Notes: generated by a model not told the origin, from the letters alone. 64,000 nt of DNA from Thermohalobacter berrensis (GCF_003609645.1 NZ_MCIB01000037.1:54715-118714); one strand, 5' to 3'; positions 1-9,789 are shown, numbered from the stretch's first letter. Numbers and translations are program-made.

Positions 1-366
1 CCTATGCATGGTAGAGACGAAAATGGTGCATTAGCATCATTAAATTCAGTAGCAAAGCTTCCATATCGCTCTATGTGTCAAGATGGAATCTCAAATACAT
101 TTTCTATAGTACCTGAAGCACTAGGTAAAGATGAAGATAATAGAATAAACAATCTAATTTCTATTTTAGATGGATACTTTATGCAAGGTGCCCATCACTT
201 AAATGTAAATGTACTAAAGAGAGAAACATTAATAGATGCTATGGAACATCCAGAAAAATATCCTTCTTTAACCATAAGGGTTTCAGGTTATGCGGTTAAT
301 TTTAATAGATTAACTAGAGAACAACAATTAGAAGTTATTAAGAGGACTTTCCATAAATCTATGTAG
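1..366 (+). CDS. pflB: Pyruvate formate-lyase, C-terminal part (5' end outside window)
   Basis: This is the last ~121 residues of pyruvate formate-lyase, the glycyl-radical enzyme that converts pyruvate and CoA to acetyl-CoA and formate during anaerobic fermentation. The frame is open to base 1, so the gene begins upstream of the window. The glycyl-radical loop RVSGYAVNF is visible; its Gly is the 26th residue from the C-terminus, the expected place for the family. The activating enzyme pflA follows 17 bases downstream, the usual pflBA arrangement. Assignment is firm because both the radical loop and the partner gene are present. Confidence 0.95.
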   Translation, partial: PMHGRDENGALASLNSVAKLPYRSMCQDGISNTFSIVPEALGKDEDNRINNLISILDGYFMQGAHHLNVNVLKRETLIDAMEHPEKYPSLTIRVSGYAVNFNRLTREQQLEVIKRTFHKSM

Positions 367-383
367 TATAGAAGGATGATATC

Positions 384-1082
384 ATGATAGGTAGAATTCA
401 TTCCATAGAGACAATGGGGCTTAGAGATGGCCCTGGGATAAGATTTGTAGTTTTTTTTCAAGGCTGTCAATTAAGATGTTTATACTGTCATAATCCTGAT
501 ACTTGGGATTTAAATAGTGGAAAAGAAATTTTAGCTAAGGCACTTTTGGAAAAGGCATTAAGATATAAATCATATTTTAAAAAATCAGGAGGAGGTATAA
601 CCTGTTCAGGTGGAGACCCTTTGATGCAGCCAAAATTTTTAATAGAGTTTCTAAAACTATGTAAGGAAAATGGTTTGCATACTGCCATAGATACTTCAGG
701 TTTTGGAAAAGGGAATTATGAAGAGATATTAAAATATACGGATTTAGTGATTCTTGATATAAAGCATGTAGATAATGAAGGATATAAAAAGATAACAGGA
801 AGGGATATTAAGGAATTTAAAAAGTTTACTCAAAAGTTAAATGAGTCAAGTAAAAATGTTTGGATTAGGCATGTGGTTGTACCAGGTTTAACAGATAACA
901 AAAAACATATACAAAGGTTTAAAGAAATGGTTAAGGGGTTTAAAAATGTAGAGAATGTTGAACTTATTCCATACCATACCTTAGGAGTAAATAAATATGA
1001 AGCTATGGGAATACCATATAAACTAAATGGGATAGAACAGATGTCTAAGGAGAGGATTAAAGAACTTGAGAAGTTATTGTAA
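384..1082 (+). CDS. pflA: Pyruvate formate-lyase activating enzyme (radical SAM)
   Basis: This 232-residue radical-SAM enzyme abstracts a hydrogen from the glycyl-radical Gly of PflB using S-adenosylmethionine and a [4Fe-4S] cluster. The cluster motif is C28-x3-C32-x2-C35 (GCQLRCLYCHNP), and the family's GGGIT / SGGDPL glycine-rich SAM segments follow at about residues 68-80. The length is normal for PflA. It starts with ATG after a GGATG-like ribosome binding site and lies directly behind pflB, so it is co-transcribed. A 13-bp terminator follows. Confidence 0.95.
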   Translation: MIGRIHSIETMGLRDGPGIRFVVFFQGCQLRCLYCHNPDTWDLNSGKEILAKALLEKALRYKSYFKKSGGGITCSGGDPLMQPKFLIEFLKLCKENGLHTAIDTSGFGKGNYEEILKYTDLVILDIKHVDNEGYKKITGRDIKEFKKFTQKLNESSKNVWIRHVVVPGLTDNKKHIQRFKEMVKGFKNVENVELIPYHTLGVNKYEAMGIPYKLNGIEQMSKERIKELEKLL

Positions 1083-1086
1083 ATTT

Positions 1087-1119
1087 ATTAAGCCAAAGGA
1101 ACTTATCCTTTGGCTTAAT
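1087..1119. terminator. Bidirectional terminator between pflA and the DUF401 gene
   Basis: A perfect 13-bp stem (1087-1099 with 1107-1119) encloses a 7-base loop in the gap between two convergent genes. A/T-rich flanks on both sides would serve transcripts from either direction, although the T runs are short. Confidence 0.7.
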
Positions 1120-1134
1120 ATTATTGTAAATTAT

Positions 1135-2379
1135 TTATTGTAAATTATTTATGACATATATCATTACCATTACGATATAAGTAATTGGTAATATATAAGC
1201 ATAATTTTTATATAAGTTTTTAAGCTTTACTTTAAAGTATTCTAATGTTAACACTTGGCATAAATGAAGGGGTGATATAAAGTAGAACATAAATGAACTT
1301 GTATATATAAACATTCCATATAGAAGTTTTGTATTATAATCTGGCGCTAGTGGTAATATCATGGGATATAAAATAGCCACTCCTGGCTGTGTAGATGCTA
1401 ATGGAAAAGATATTATAGCACTTGATGCTAGTATTAGTATTTCTAAAGGTATTCCTTTATTCAATAATCCCTCTAAATACATATATATTTCATTAATGTC
1501 ATTAACAATATTTTTAAAAATCATTATACCTATTATAGCTATTACCATAGGAAGTTTTAGCCCTTCACGTATAGTTTTAAATAAATTTTCATCTACATGG
1601 TATTCTCTATCTGTTTTCTTATCATACAAGTTTAAAAATATGCTCGATAAAATACCTAATATTAGTGAAATATAAAATGGTAAACCAAATAGTATTGCCC
1701 CTAATAAACTAATCAGTATAGGTGATGAATAAAGGATGAATTCTTTAATTGATAGTAGATATTCTTTTAATTGGAATTTACTTAAATTTGTTTGTTTACA
1801 ATCTTTAAGATAAAAAATATATCCTAGAATATACATAGTTAGAGCAATAGGAAATTGAAGTTTTATAAAGTCGAAAACATTAAAACCCCCTAATTCTACA
1901 GCTAAGATTACAGCTGGTGATAAGGGAAAAATGAAATAAAGACCATGTCTAAATATTAGATTAATAGCAGCTTTTCTATCTTCTGGTAAATTAAGCTTTT
2001 TTCCTAATCCTTCAACAACAGGACAGGACATTAGGGCACCACCAGTAACTAAAAGTGTACCAATAATTGCAGGGGATATAAGTATTGTTATTTTAGCACT
2101 TCCTAGCATTTTTTCAAGGGCTATTACCATTCTATCTAATATTCCATACTTATCCATAAGATGGCCTAGAATTGTAATAAAACCTATTGTAATAGCCAAT
2201 GTTATTGTTTTCGGCTCTTTTATGGTCTCTATAAAAGTTTGTAAGATATAATTAGGTTTCTTACCATTTAATATTGCTAGTAATGCAGCTCCTATCATTA
2301 AAGAATATCCTATATTTACTTTCTTACTTACAAGAAATAATATAACAGCCATGGAGAAAATTAAAGAAAATATAACCAA
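1135..2379 (-). CDS. DUF401-family integral membrane protein (putative transporter)
   Basis: A 414-residue, very hydrophobic protein with roughly ten or more membrane spans, resembling the DUF401 (AF0261-like) family, which belongs to the ion transporter superfamily. A loop with VTGGALMSCPVVEGLG and polar residues in the middle of the protein is the kind of feature seen in this family. No substrate can be read from the sequence. It stands alone on the minus strand, convergent with pflA and divergent from the RluA gene, so context gives no clue. It starts with ATG after an AAGAAGGTG ribosome binding site. Confidence 0.7.
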   Translation of the reverse strand: MVIFSLIFSMAVILFLVSKKVNIGYSLMIGAALLAILNGKKPNYILQTFIETIKEPKTITLAITIGFITILGHLMDKYGILDRMVIALEKMLGSAKITILISPAIIGTLLVTGGALMSCPVVEGLGKKLNLPEDRKAAINLIFRHGLYFIFPLSPAVILAVELGGFNVFDFIKLQFPIALTMYILGYIFYLKDCKQTNLSKFQLKEYLLSIKEFILYSSPILISLLGAILFGLPFYISLILGILSSIFLNLYDKKTDREYHVDENLFKTIREGLKLPMVIAIIGIMIFKNIVNDINEIYMYLEGLLNKGIPLEILILASSAIISFPLASTQPGVAILYPMILPLAPDYNTKLLYGMFIYTSSFMFYFISPLHLCQVLTLEYFKVKLKNLYKNYAYILPITYIVMVMIYVINNLQ

Positions 2380-2696
2380 TTATATCACCTTCTTAAAATT
2401 ATATATTTGTAATTTCTCTATTATAGTATATCAAGTAGTATTAAAAGTCCAAATATATTCAAAATCAAAGAATTAATTTAAGTTATATAAAAAAGAGATA
2501 TGTTAAAAAACAAAAAGCATATGTAATTTTTAAGAGTATTAAAAAAATAATAATTATTGGATGATTAATATCGTATAAGGGAAATTGCCAACTATTACTT
2601 GATAGTGACGATAAATAATAAAATATTTTCTTTTTAAGCTAATAATGCTATAATTAATAAGGCTGAGAACATCTACAAAAAGGAGAATAGTGTATT
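2380..2696. other. Intergenic region between DUF401 gene and RluA gene
   Basis: This 317-base A/T-rich divergent gap must carry promoters for both flanking genes. A TATAAT at 2649-2654 is a possible -10 for the rightward gene, but no convincing -35 is seen. No repeat, RNA structure or open frame of note was found. Confidence 0.4.
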
Positions 2697-3395
2697 ATGG
2701 AATTAAATATAATACATGAAGACAAACACATAATAGTTACTGAGAAACCCTCAGGTGTTCCATCTCAAAGTGATAAAACTGGAGCCAAGGATATGATAAC
2801 TATCCTTAAGGAATATTTAAAAAGTAAATATCCTAATGCTAAAAATCCTTATATTGGTTTAGTTCATAGATTAGATAGACCTGTTGGTGGATTAATGGTA
2901 TTTGCAAAGACTAAAGAAGCTAATGCTAAATTATCAGAAGAAATTCGTACAAAAAGATTAAAAAAAGAATACTATGCAATAGTATGTGGAAAACCAGAAA
3001 AAGAAAGGGAAGAATTGAGAAATTATTTAAAGAGAATTGGAAGTATTAATATGTCTAAGGTAGTTACAAAAAATGCTAAGAGGGCAAAAGAGGCCATATT
3101 AGAATATGAGTTTATTGATAGTATTGAAACTGATGAATATGGTGTACTTAGCCTTTTAAAAATTAAGTTAAAAACAGGTAGGCATCATCAGATACGCGTT
3201 CAATTATCAAATGCAAATATGCCGATATGGGGAGATAAAAAATATAATAAAACTTTTGCTAAGATGAGAAAATTTACTCCGATTGCCCTTTGGGCCAGTT
3301 TGATATCTTTTAACCACCCAAAGAAAAAAACTCCTTATACTTTTACATTAAATCCAGAAAACAGATATCCCTTTAATTTGTTTAGTTTTCAGTAG
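2697..3395 (+). CDS. RluA-family RNA pseudouridine synthase
   Basis: A 232-residue pseudouridine synthase that isomerises uridine in rRNA or tRNA. The catalytic motif HRLDRPVGG (Asp in HRLD) is present near residue 60, as is the late GRHHQIRVQL motif that is typical of RluA-type enzymes. There is no N-terminal S4 domain, so it is the short form of the family. It starts with ATG after AAAAAGGAG. It is a single gene with its own upstream gap; which uridine is modified cannot be told from the sequence. Confidence 0.9.
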   Translation: MELNIIHEDKHIIVTEKPSGVPSQSDKTGAKDMITILKEYLKSKYPNAKNPYIGLVHRLDRPVGGLMVFAKTKEANAKLSEEIRTKRLKKEYYAIVCGKPEKEREELRNYLKRIGSINMSKVVTKNAKRAKEAILEYEFIDSIETDEYGVLSLLKIKLKTGRHHQIRVQLSNANMPIWGDKKYNKTFAKMRKFTPIALWASLISFNHPKKKTPYTFTLNPENRYPFNLFSFQ

Positions 3396-3468
3396 ACAAA
3401 ATGTATAATAAAGTATAAGAAAAAGGAAAATAAGATAAATAAGCATTTATGTAGAAATATAAAAAGCT

Positions 3469-3497
3469 TTGACATGTTTTATAAAAAGTATTATAAT
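3469..3497 (+). promoter_or_regulatory. Sigma-A promoter of the asnS T-box leader
   Basis: TTGACA at 3469-3474 and TATAAT at 3492-3497 are separated by exactly 17 bases, a perfect vegetative promoter. It lies about 45 bases before stem I of the T-box. Confidence 0.8.
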
Positions 3498-3540
3498 TAA
3501 GAGAAAATTAAGTTTAAAATAGAATATGAAAAAGACTATG

Positions 3541-3768
3541 AAGAGAAGAGTAGATATGGGATGTAGTCCAAGCGAGTCGGTGATGGTGGGAGACCGACAC
3601 GAAGCCCATATTGAAGAACATCTCGGAGTCTCTAACCGAAATCCTAATGGAGAGTAGGCTTAGACGGTACTAAACCGTTATATTATTAGAGATGGTCGGT
3701 AAACCGACAAATAGGGTGGCACCGCGAAACAACCTTTCGTCCCTTTGTGGAGATGAAAGGTTTTTTTA
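3541..3768 (+). ncRNA. T-box leader with asparagine (AAC) specifier, upstream of asnS
   Basis: This leader senses uncharged tRNA-Asn and controls asnS by antitermination. Stem I pairs ATATGGG (3553 region) with CCCATAT (3605-3611); the specifier loop that follows carries AAC at 3617-3619, an Asn codon. The stem-I terminal loops with AGCGAG and GGTGGGAGACC elements are recognisable. The invariant T-box sequence AGGGTGGCACCGCG is at 3713-3726. A terminator hairpin with AACCTTTC/GAAAGGTT arms and a run of seven T ends at about 3767. The specifier agrees with the gene downstream. Confidence 0.93.
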
Positions 3769-3852
3769 TTGTATATTAAAGTATATTTTGCAAGTATTTA
3801 AATTGCATATAAAAAATATAAAGATAAACAAAATTGAAGGGAGGATAATAAA

Positions 3853-5244
3853 ATGGAAACTGTATTAATAAAAGATATTTATAGAAACATGGAAAAGTAT
3901 CTAGACAAAGAAATAGAAGTTTCTGGATGGGTAAGAACAGTTAGAGCTTCAAAAAAGTTTGGATTCATTGAATTAAATGATGGGACATTTTTTAAGAACT
4001 TACAAATAGTATTTGAAGAAGATTTAGATAATTTTAAAGAAATTTCAAAGTTGCCTGTAAGTACAGCAATAAAAGTAAAGGGAATTTTAGTAGAATCACC
4101 AAGTAATAAACAGCCTTGTGAAGTAAAGGCAACAAATATAACTATTGAGGCTGAATCTGATAGCGATTATCCATTACAAAAGAAAAGACATACATTTGAG
4201 TTTTTAAGGACAATTGCTCATTTAAGACCAAGAAGTAACACATTCTCAGCAGTATTTAGAATTCGTTCTCTAGCAGCATATGCAATCCATAAGTTTTTTC
4301 AAGAAAGAGGCTTTGTATATGTTCACACACCTATAATTACAAGTAGTGATTGTGAAGGTGCAGGAGAAATGTTTAGAGTTAGCACCTTAGATTTAGGGAA
4401 ATTACCTTTAGACAAGGATAGAAAGATTGATTTTTCAAAGGACTTTTTTGGAAAGGAAGCTAACCTAACGGTAAGTGGTCAGCTAAATGTTGAGGCATAT
4501 GCATTAGCATTTAGAAAAGTTTATACATTTGGCCCAACGTTTAGAGCAGAAAACTCAAATACTCCAAGACATGCTTCAGAGTTCTGGATGATAGAACCTG
4601 AAATTGCCTTTGCTGACCTTAAAGATAATATGGAGCTTGCTGAAGATATGTTAAAGTATGTAATAAGCTATGTATTAGAAAATGCTCCTGAGGAAATGGA
4701 ATTCTTTAATAGATTTATTGATAAAGGGTTATTAGATAGACTAAACAATGTAGTTGAATCTGATTTTGAAACAATAACATATACAGAAGCAATAGATATA
4801 CTAAAAAAAGCTAAAAAAGATTTTGAATATCCTGTAGAATGGGGTAATGACCTTCAAACTGAACATGAGAGATATATCACTGAAGAAGTACTTAAAAAAC
4901 CGGTATTTGTAACAGACTATCCAAAGGATATTAAGGCATTCTATATGAGATTAAATGATGATGATAAAACAGTTTCAGCAATGGACTTATTAGTACCAGG
5001 AGTTGGAGAGATAATTGGAGGAAGTCAAAGGGAAGAAAGATATGATGTTCTAGAGAGAAGAATGGATGAAATGGGTCTTGATAAAGAAGAGTATTGGTGG
5101 TATTTAGAACTGAGAAAATATGGTGGAGTTAAACATTCAGGATATGGATTAGGCTTTGAAAGGGCAATTATGTACCTAACAGGTATGAAGAATATTAGAG
5201 ATGTTATTCCATATCCAAGAACTCCAAAGTCAGTAGAATTTTAA
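3853..5244 (+). CDS. asnS: Asparaginyl-tRNA synthetase
   Basis: A 463-residue class IIb aminoacyl-tRNA synthetase that charges tRNA-Asn. The N-terminal OB-fold anticodon-binding domain covers about residues 1-110, followed by the class II catalytic core. Motif 2 region [20 protein letters not shown] and motif 3 region [15 protein letters not shown] are visible, and the ending IPYPRTP is typical of AsnS. Length is normal. It starts with ATG after a GGGAGG site and is controlled by the Asn-specific T-box directly upstream, which supports Asn rather than Asp specificity. Confidence 0.97.
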   Translation: METVLIKDIYRNMEKYLDKEIEVSGWVRTVRASKKFGFIELNDGTFFKNLQIVFEEDLDNFKEISKLPVSTAIKVKGILVESPSNKQPCEVKATNITIEAESDSDYPLQKKRHTFEFLRTIAHLRPRSNTFSAVFRIRSLAAYAIHKFFQERGFVYVHTPIITSSDCEGAGEMFRVSTLDLGKLPLDKDRKIDFSKDFFGKEANLTVSGQLNVEAYALAFRKVYTFGPTFRAENSNTPRHASEFWMIEPEIAFADLKDNMELAEDMLKYVISYVLENAPEEMEFFNRFIDKGLLDRLNNVVESDFETITYTEAIDILKKAKKDFEYPVEWGNDLQTEHERYITEEVLKKPVFVTDYPKDIKAFYMRLNDDDKTVSAMDLLVPGVGEIIGGSQREERYDVLERRMDEMGLDKEEYWWYLELRKYGGVKHSGYGLGFERAIMYLTGMKNIRDVIPYPRTPKSVEF

Positions 5245-5258
5245 TAATAGTTTTAAAA

Positions 5259-5291
5259 AAGGCTGATGGTTTATTTCCATCAGCCTTTTTT
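5259..5291 (+). terminator. Terminator of asnS
   Basis: An 11-bp stem (5259-5269 with 5277-5287, AAGGCTGATGG arms) with a 7-base loop is followed by a T run to 5291. This is a canonical Rho-independent terminator. Confidence 0.88.
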
Positions 5292-5334
5292 ATGTATAAT
5301 AAAAGTACAAGCTCTGTATTTAAGGGGGAGAAAT

Positions 5335-6216
5335 ATGATAGACTTTAAATTAAAAACGTTTATAACTGTTGCAAAGACTAAGAACTTTACAAGAGCTGCT
5401 GATATTTTAAATATGACACAACCTGCCATATCACAACATATAAAAGCCTTAGAAGAATACTATAATGCGAAACTCTTTTACAAAAAGAACAGACAAATGA
5501 AGCTAACAGAAGAAGGAAAACTATTATTTAAATACACTTTAAAACTTGATAGATTAAGTAAGAAAGCAAAACATAACTTAAGGAATAAGACATCCCTAAT
5601 AAAAAGATATAATGTTGGCGCAACACTTACAATTGGTGGATATGTACTTCCTGAAATTATTGGAAAGTATAGACAGAAAAATGAAAATATAGATGTAATC
5701 CTTTATGTTGATAATACTGAAAATATAATAAAAAAATTATTTAATGGAGATATAGATTTAGGGGTAATTGAAGGACCATTTAATAGAGGAAAAGTTAAAT
5801 ACAAAAAGTTTAAGGATGACGAATTGGTATTAGCAGTTTCACCGTTACATCCCTTTGCTGAAAAAGATTTTGTAAATATAGAGGATGTTTTACAAGAAAA
5901 ACTAATATTAAGGGAACAGGGCTCTGGGACTAGACAGGTTTTTGAAAATCATCTTTTAAAAGCAGGATATAGCTTAGATGATATGAATGTATATATGGAA
6001 ATAGGGAATATTACAGCTCTTATTTCTCTAGTTCAGTCTAACTTAGGATGTACTGTAATTTCAAAAGAAGCTATAAAAAATTCTGTAAAAAATAATACTT
6101 TAAAAGTAGTTCCTATTAAAAACTTTTTAATTACTAGGGAATTTAATTTTATATACTTAGATGATTTTAATAGGGACTTCATTGATGATTTTAGTCAATT
6201 TTGTATATCGAACTAA
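5335..6216 (+). CDS. LysR-family transcriptional regulator
   Basis: A 293-residue LysR-type regulator with the N-terminal winged helix-turn-helix (FITVAKTKNFTRAADILNMTQPAIS... region, residues ~5-60) and a C-terminal substrate-sensing domain, with the EQGSGTRQVFE segment typical of CysL/CysB-like members. The ATG at 5335 is chosen over the in-frame ATG at 5266 because 5335 has an AGGGGGAG site seven bases upstream, while 5266 lies inside the asnS terminator. The next gene on the same strand encodes a sulfite-reductase-like protein, so it may respond to a sulfur metabolite; that link is only inference from adjacency. Confidence 0.88.
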   Translation: MIDFKLKTFITVAKTKNFTRAADILNMTQPAISQHIKALEEYYNAKLFYKKNRQMKLTEEGKLLFKYTLKLDRLSKKAKHNLRNKTSLIKRYNVGATLTIGGYVLPEIIGKYRQKNENIDVILYVDNTENIIKKLFNGDIDLGVIEGPFNRGKVKYKKFKDDELVLAVSPLHPFAEKDFVNIEDVLQEKLILREQGSGTRQVFENHLLKAGYSLDDMNVYMEIGNITALISLVQSNLGCTVISKEAIKNSVKNNTLKVVPIKNFLITREFNFIYLDDFNRDFIDDFSQFCISN

Positions 6217-6398
6217 TAATTAATATTACAACTATAAATTATTTTTATGGTTTTATTATTAATTATAATTAGATTTAATTATAAATAGGTGATACCATAT
6301 AAAAAGAGACATATTATTTAAGTTGTGTAGATGTATTTTATTTTTATATAAGATTGACAAGAAAATAACAAAATTTAATTAGTAAAGGGGGACTTAAA

Positions 6399-7352
6399 TT
6401 GAGTAATGGGCTAACAGCTAAGGAAATATCAAGATTAAAAGGGGAAGGTTTTATATTCCAAAGAGATAAGGAACATTTTGTATGTAGAGTAATAACTGTA
6501 GATGGTAATTTAAAACCTAGAGAAGTTAAAAAACTAGCAGATATTTCAGAAAAATATGGATATGGATATATAAGTTTTACATCTAGGCTTACAGTTGAGA
6601 TCCCAGGTATAAAGTATGAAAAAGTTGAGAAAGTTAAAAGAGAGTTAGAGAAGGTTGGTCTTTACCCTGGAGGAACAGGGCCTAAGGTTAGACCTATAAC
6701 ATCTTGTAAGGGAACTGTATGTAAGTTTGGTTTAATGGATACTCAAATGTTAAACAGGAAAATACACGATAGATTTTATCTAGGATGGAATAATGTTATA
6801 CTTCCACATAAATTTAAAATAGGAGTTGGAGGATGTCCAAATAACTGTGCTAAGCCTAATCTTAATGATTTTGGAATAATAGCTCAGAGAAAGCCAAAAC
6901 TTGATTATGAAGCATGTGCAGGATGTAAAAAATGTAGAGTTGAGGATGTATGTAAAGTAGGTGCTGTAAAGAGAGTAGATGAGAAAATAACAATTGATTT
7001 TGATAAATGTAATAATTGTGGACTTTGTATAGAGGAATGTCATTTAAATGCTGTAAAAATAGATAAAGAAGGAGTTAAGATTTTTATAGGGGGTAAATGG
7101 GGTAAATTCCCTAAAATAGGGGAACCTTTAAAGGGAATACATACAGAAGAAGAAGCTTTAAACATCATAGAAAAGGCAATATTATACTATAAAGCGAATG
7201 GTATTCCTGGAGAAAGATTTGGAGAAATGATAGATAGAATTGGCTTTAATGAAGTAGAGAAGGAACTATTAAGTGATGATATCTTAGAGCAAAAAGAAGA
7301 AATCTTAAAAAATAAAACAGGTGGAGAAGCAGCAATTTCCTCTTCTTGCTAA
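6399..7352 (+). CDS. Siroheme/4Fe-4S sulfite reductase-like protein (AsrC-like), stand-alone
   Basis: A 317-residue protein related to anaerobic sulfite reductase subunit C and other nitrite/sulfite reductases. The coupled siroheme-[4Fe-4S] ligands are C103-x4-C108 and C146-x3-C150 (GGCPNNCAKPN). A two-cluster ferredoxin domain follows: C173-x2-C176-x2-C179-x5-C185 and C204-x2-C207-x2-C210-x3-C214; the x5 spacing of the first is unusual. It starts with TTG after AAAGGGGGA. The asrA and asrB partners that normally bring electrons from NADH are not next to it, so the electron donor and even the substrate are open; reduced ferredoxin would be plausible. Confidence 0.82.
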   Translation: MSNGLTAKEISRLKGEGFIFQRDKEHFVCRVITVDGNLKPREVKKLADISEKYGYGYISFTSRLTVEIPGIKYEKVEKVKRELEKVGLYPGGTGPKVRPITSCKGTVCKFGLMDTQMLNRKIHDRFYLGWNNVILPHKFKIGVGGCPNNCAKPNLNDFGIIAQRKPKLDYEACAGCKKCRVEDVCKVGAVKRVDEKITIDFDKCNNCGLCIEECHLNAVKIDKEGVKIFIGGKWGKFPKIGEPLKGIHTEEEALNIIEKAILYYKANGIPGERFGEMIDRIGFNEVEKELLSDDILEQKEEILKNKTGGEAAISSSC

Positions 7353-7356
7353 AACT

Positions 7357-7382
7357 AAGGCGGCTTAAAGCCGTCTTTTTTT
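7357..7382 (+). terminator. Terminator of the AsrC-like gene
   Basis: Stem AAGGCGGC/GCCGTCTT (7357-7364 with 7370-7377) with a 5-base loop and a T run to 7382. Confidence 0.85.
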
Positions 7383-7469
7383 AGTAGTGGGCCAATAAAA
7401 GCAATTGACAATTATAGAAATTAAAAATTAAACACTAACTAACAAATCGGGAAAGTAGGCTTTGTTTAT

Positions 7470-7498
7470 TAGAATAATCCTAATTTATATGGTATAAT
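7470..7498 (+). promoter_or_regulatory. Possible promoter of dppA (extended -10)
   Basis: TGGTATAAT at 7490-7498 is an extended -10 element about 44 bases before the dppA start. The -35 (TAGAAT around 7470) is weak, which is tolerated with an extended -10. Confidence 0.45.
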
Positions 7499-7541
7499 TT
7501 AGAAGTAAATATATAATTTGGTTAAGAGGGGAAGTGGGAAA

Positions 7542-8342
7542 ATGAAAGTATATATTAGTGCAGATATTGAAGGAGTAACTGGTGTTACTAGTTGGAGTGA
7601 AGCAAGTAAATCGAAGGCAGATTATGGAGAATTTGCTGAGCAAATGACTAAAGAAGTAAAAGCAGCATGTGAAGGGGCTATAGAAGCTGGTGCTAAAGAA
7701 ATATGGATTAAAGATGCTCATGAGTCAGGTAGAAATATTAGTCATAGCCAATTGCCTGAAAATACAAAGCTTATAAGGGGATGGAGTGAACATCCATTTC
7801 TAATGGTTCAAGAATTAGATAATTCATTTGATGCAGCAATTTTTATAGGATATCATACATATTCAGGCTCTGCAGGCAATCCTCTTTCCCATACAATGAA
7901 TGCATCTAACTTAAACTATATTAAGATAAATGATAGATATGCTAGTGAGTTTTTATTACATGCCTATGCAGCTTCTATGGTTGGAGTACCAGTAGTTTTT
8001 ATAAGTGGCGATAAGGCTATATGTAAAGAAGCAAAGGAGATAAATAGTAATATAAAAACTGTAGCTGTAAAGGAAGGTAAAGGAAACTCTACTATAAATA
8101 TTAGTCCTAATTTATCTATAAAACTAATTAAAGAAGAAGTGAAAAAAGCATTAGAGGATAAATCTCAATTTTCTAAAATAAAATTACCAAAAGATTTCAA
8201 GGTAGAAATATCATATAAAAACCATACTAAAGCTTTTAAGGCATCATATTACCCTGGTATGAAACAAATTTCAGATACTAATATTGTTTATAATTCCGAT
8301 AGTTTTGATGATGTACTTAGAATGCTACTATTTGTAATATAA
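7542..8342 (+). CDS. dppA: D-aminopeptidase DppA (M55 family)
   Basis: A 266-residue zinc peptidase of the M55 family, which removes N-terminal D-amino acids from peptides such as D-Ala-D-Ala. The N-terminal SADIEGVTGV motif supplies the Asp and Glu zinc ligands, and the later HESGRN, GYHT and LSHTMN segments carry the conserved histidines. Length is normal. The ATG at 7542 follows GAAGTGGGAA at a good distance; the in-frame codon at 7518 would precede that site and is less likely. It is not in an obvious operon with a dipeptide transporter here, so it may serve peptidoglycan D-peptide salvage. Confidence 0.9.
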   Translation: MKVYISADIEGVTGVTSWSEASKSKADYGEFAEQMTKEVKAACEGAIEAGAKEIWIKDAHESGRNISHSQLPENTKLIRGWSEHPFLMVQELDNSFDAAIFIGYHTYSGSAGNPLSHTMNASNLNYIKINDRYASEFLLHAYAASMVGVPVVFISGDKAICKEAKEINSNIKTVAVKEGKGNSTINISPNLSIKLIKEEVKKALEDKSQFSKIKLPKDFKVEISYKNHTKAFKASYYPGMKQISDTNIVYNSDSFDDVLRMLLFVI

Positions 8343-8366
8343 AAAAATTTAAACTTTCTGACCTTG

Positions 8367-8404
8367 CTGATGGATTTATTATCCATCAGTTTTGTTGATT
8401 TTTA
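8367..8404 (+). terminator. Terminator of dppA
   Basis: Stem CTGATGGAT/ATCCATCAG (8367-8375 with 8381-8389), 5-base loop, followed by a T-rich tail interrupted by G. Confidence 0.75.
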
Positions 8405-8517
8405 ATAAAAAACTAATATTCCTTTAATAAAACTATAATTATTTTCTGATAAAGTTTAGTTAAATGTTAATCAATTAAAAAAACTTAAGTTTATAGTAGA
8501 GTAGAAGGTGGTTACAA

Positions 8518-9651
8518 ATGGGGAAAATTTTAATCTTTACTGCTAGTACAGGTGGAGGCCATAATCAGGCAGCCTCTTCACTAGGAAGGGAATTTAGTCA
8601 AAAGGGATATAAAGTTAAAAAGATAGATATTTTAAAGGAAACTAGTAAAATATTAGAAATACTTATAGAGGATGGATATAAAGTTCTTATAAATAGATTA
8701 CCTAAAATATATGGTAAGCTTTACAAAATTAGTGATAAACAAAGGATAAATAAATACATAACAAGATTATTTACTAAGGCCTGCTATAGTAAGATTTACC
8801 AAATAATTAAAAGTTATTCTCCTGACTTAATTATTTCTACCCATCCTTTTATAATAAATATTATTGATAGAATTAAATGTGAGGGATTATTAAAAACACC
8901 ATTTATCTCTATTGTAACAGATTATGAAGCCCATCAGACATATATTAGTAATAAGGTTGATGCATATATAACAGCTAATAAATATACAGCTAATAGTTTA
9001 ATAAAAAAGGGTGTAGATAAGAGTAAAGTATATCCATTTGGTATACCTATAGAAAGGAAATTTCTTGAAAAACCACCAAAGCAAATAATAAATGATAATA
9101 GTAAATTTCGTATTCTCTTGATGGGTGGAAGTCTGGGCATGAGAAATATGAAAAAAGTACTAAACTATCTTATTAAAAACAATAATCCATTAGAGATTAT
9201 AGTTGTATGTGGCAAAAATGATGTATTAAAAAGAAGTATAGAAAAAAACTTTATAAAAAAATATTCAGACAAGAAATTAGTAGTATATGGTTTTACAAAA
9301 AAGATTCATGAATTAATGGAATTATGTGATGTAATAATTACTAAGCCAGGGGGCCTTACAATATCAGAGGCAATAGTTAAAAATATTCCTATAATAATAC
9401 CTTATTTAATCCCTGGCCAAGAACAAGAAAATGCACAATTTCTTGTGAAATCAGGGGTTGCAATTAAAGTTGATAAAGCTAAAGAAATAAATTCAATAAT
9501 AGATTGTCTGATAAATAATCCAGAAAAGCTAGAAAAAATGAAATTAAATATGAAAAAATTATCTTGTCAATATTCCATTGAGAAAATTATAGAGTTAGGA
9601 GAATATTTTATACTAAGAAATAAAAATAATAAGAGAGTAATTAACAAATGA
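8518..9651 (+). CDS. MGDG synthase / UgtP-type lipid glycosyltransferase (GT28)
   Basis: A 377-residue GT28 glycosyltransferase of the monogalactosyldiacylglycerol synthase/processive diacylglycerol beta-glucosyltransferase type, acting at the membrane on diacylglycerol with a UDP-sugar. The N-terminal TASTGGGHNQAA motif (MGDG synthase domain) and the C-terminal ITKPGGLTISEAI sugar-nucleotide loop are visible. Length fits. The ATG follows AGGTGG. The next gene encodes a multi-span membrane protein of the flippase-like family, so the pair may build and place glycolipids. The exact sugar and number of additions cannot be read. Confidence 0.88.
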   Translation: MGKILIFTASTGGGHNQAASSLGREFSQKGYKVKKIDILKETSKILEILIEDGYKVLINRLPKIYGKLYKISDKQRINKYITRLFTKACYSKIYQIIKSYSPDLIISTHPFIINIIDRIKCEGLLKTPFISIVTDYEAHQTYISNKVDAYITANKYTANSLIKKGVDKSKVYPFGIPIERKFLEKPPKQIINDNSKFRILLMGGSLGMRNMKKVLNYLIKNNNPLEIIVVCGKNDVLKRSIEKNFIKKYSDKKLVVYGFTKKIHELMELCDVIITKPGGLTISEAIVKNIPIIIPYLIPGQEQENAQFLVKSGVAIKVDKAKEINSIIDCLINNPEKLEKMKLNMKKLSCQYSIEKIIELGEYFILRNKNNKRVINK

Positions 9652-9789
9652 TAGATATAATTTTTATTTAAGTAGTTTTTGCACAAGGTAGTTATTGAAT
9701 CATAAAATAATTGTAATCTAGTTAGTAAGGGTATTAATATAAATAGATACAACTATATAAAGGAAAGCCAAAAAAGGAAAGGCGATTAT

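Noticed and set aside
5266..5334. Longer start for the LysR protein
   Set aside because: The extra 23 codons lie within the asnS terminator and lack a ribosome binding site.
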